From assembly GCA_002179805.1 (NCBI GenBank), contig NAVB01001636.1:1-16921 (forward strand): a stretch of 16,921 bases of DNA. The letters are read 5' to 3'. This document shows, one piece after another, positions 16,790 through 16,921 of the stretch. Origin of the DNA: Acanthamoeba lenticulata (taxonomy: Eukaryota; Discosea; Longamoebia; Acanthamoebidae). Numbering within the stretch: the stretch's first letter is position 1; every line of letters begins with the position of its first letter. The position numbers and the translations under genes were made by a program. The notes under the pieces are model-generated. The model did not search any database, was not told where the DNA came from, and saw only the letters and a program-made list of their open reading frames with translations.

Positions 16790-16921
16790 TTACACAACAG
16801 TGCCGATGGTCTTCTGGACCTTCTCGACGCCGGCGCGGAGGGTCTCCTGGAGGGGCTGGCCGGAGAGCTGGGCCTTCTCCCACTGGGACTTGAGGAGGTG
16901 GTTGAGCTGCTCGAGGTTACC
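16790..16921 (-). CDS. C-terminal part of an unidentified, probably highly expressed protein
   Basis: Forty-three codons plus TAA, continuing off the right edge. The peptide is helical and charged (SQWEKAQLSG, LQETLRAGVEKVQKTIGTVV) with no Cys and no membrane segment; I do not recognise the family. Nearly every codon ends in C or G (CTC, AAG, GAG, CAG, GTC, GCC, TCC), unlike the mixed use in all other genes here, which is the usual mark of a very highly expressed gene. A following AATAAA supports a real 3' end. The heptad-like spacing suggests an amphipathic or coiled-coil helix. The first visible codon, GGT, could be at an exon edge. Confidence 0.7.
   Translation of the reverse strand, partial: GNLEQLNHLLKSQWEKAQLSGQPLQETLRAGVEKVQKTIGTVV

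Noticed and set aside
1..16921. tRNA, rRNA or CRISPR features
   Set aside because: I saw no cloverleaf with A and B box spacing, no rRNA-like sequence and no regularly spaced direct repeats.

Overview
The window is nuclear DNA from an intron-rich, gene-dense unicellular eukaryote. Short spliceosomal introns (about 58-240 nt by my splicing) interrupt almost every gene, intergenic gaps are small, and simple-sequence runs (GA/CT, GAA, CTTTT) are common in introns and spacers. The gene set is conserved eukaryotic housekeeping: a COPI coat subunit, the SNARE Sec20, a Spg1/Tem1 septation GTPase, an inositol-polyphosphate kinase, a CBS/AMPK-gamma-type protein, a tRNA dimethylallyltransferase, LTO1 and TMEM14. 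An Spg1-type GTPase in such a genome would fit an amoebozoan, but the lineage is an inference and I cannot name the species.

Layout. 1-1905 (-): tandem-PH-domain protein, 7 exons, 3' end off the window. 2054-3117 (-): Sec20/BNIP1-type SNARE, 5 exons. 3432-4338 (-): Spg1/Tem1 GTPase, 4 exons. 4682-6741 (+): inositol-polyphosphate kinase, 4 exons. 6944-8488 (+): four-CBS-domain protein, 8 exons. 8489-9296: repeat island holding a probable non-autonomous Tc1/mariner-type element (8884-9270), a solo terminal repeat and several inverted repeats. 9297-11250 (-): tRNA dimethylallyltransferase, 7 exons. 11335-11787 (+): LTO1, single exon, head-to-head with the previous gene over 84 bp. 11928-15624 (-): beta-COP, 13 exons. 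16144-16533 (+): TMEM14, 2 exons. 16790-16921 (-): last 43 codons of an unidentified gene with strongly biased codons.

The exon structures were assembled by hand from GT-AG sites, reading-frame phase and family resemblance. Every complete model closes in frame: Sec20 249 aa, Spg1 202 aa, kinase 530 aa, CBS protein 339 aa, transferase 453 aa, beta-COP 939 aa, TMEM14 109 aa. None is supported by RNA evidence here. Several genes serve related processes (Sec20 and beta-COP both act in Golgi-to-ER retrieval; the transferase and LTO1 both serve translation), but beyond shared promoters I see no operon-like logic.

Most notable signals: a compact TA-flanked element with 49/50-matching 50-bp terminal repeats, which contains an open frame and a 64-bp near-palindrome; a strong preference for GTAC rather than GTRAGT at 5' splice sites (19 of 42 introns in my models); a GC-AG intron in the CBS gene; and 3n, stop-free introns in Spg1 and TMEM14 that could be retained in frame.
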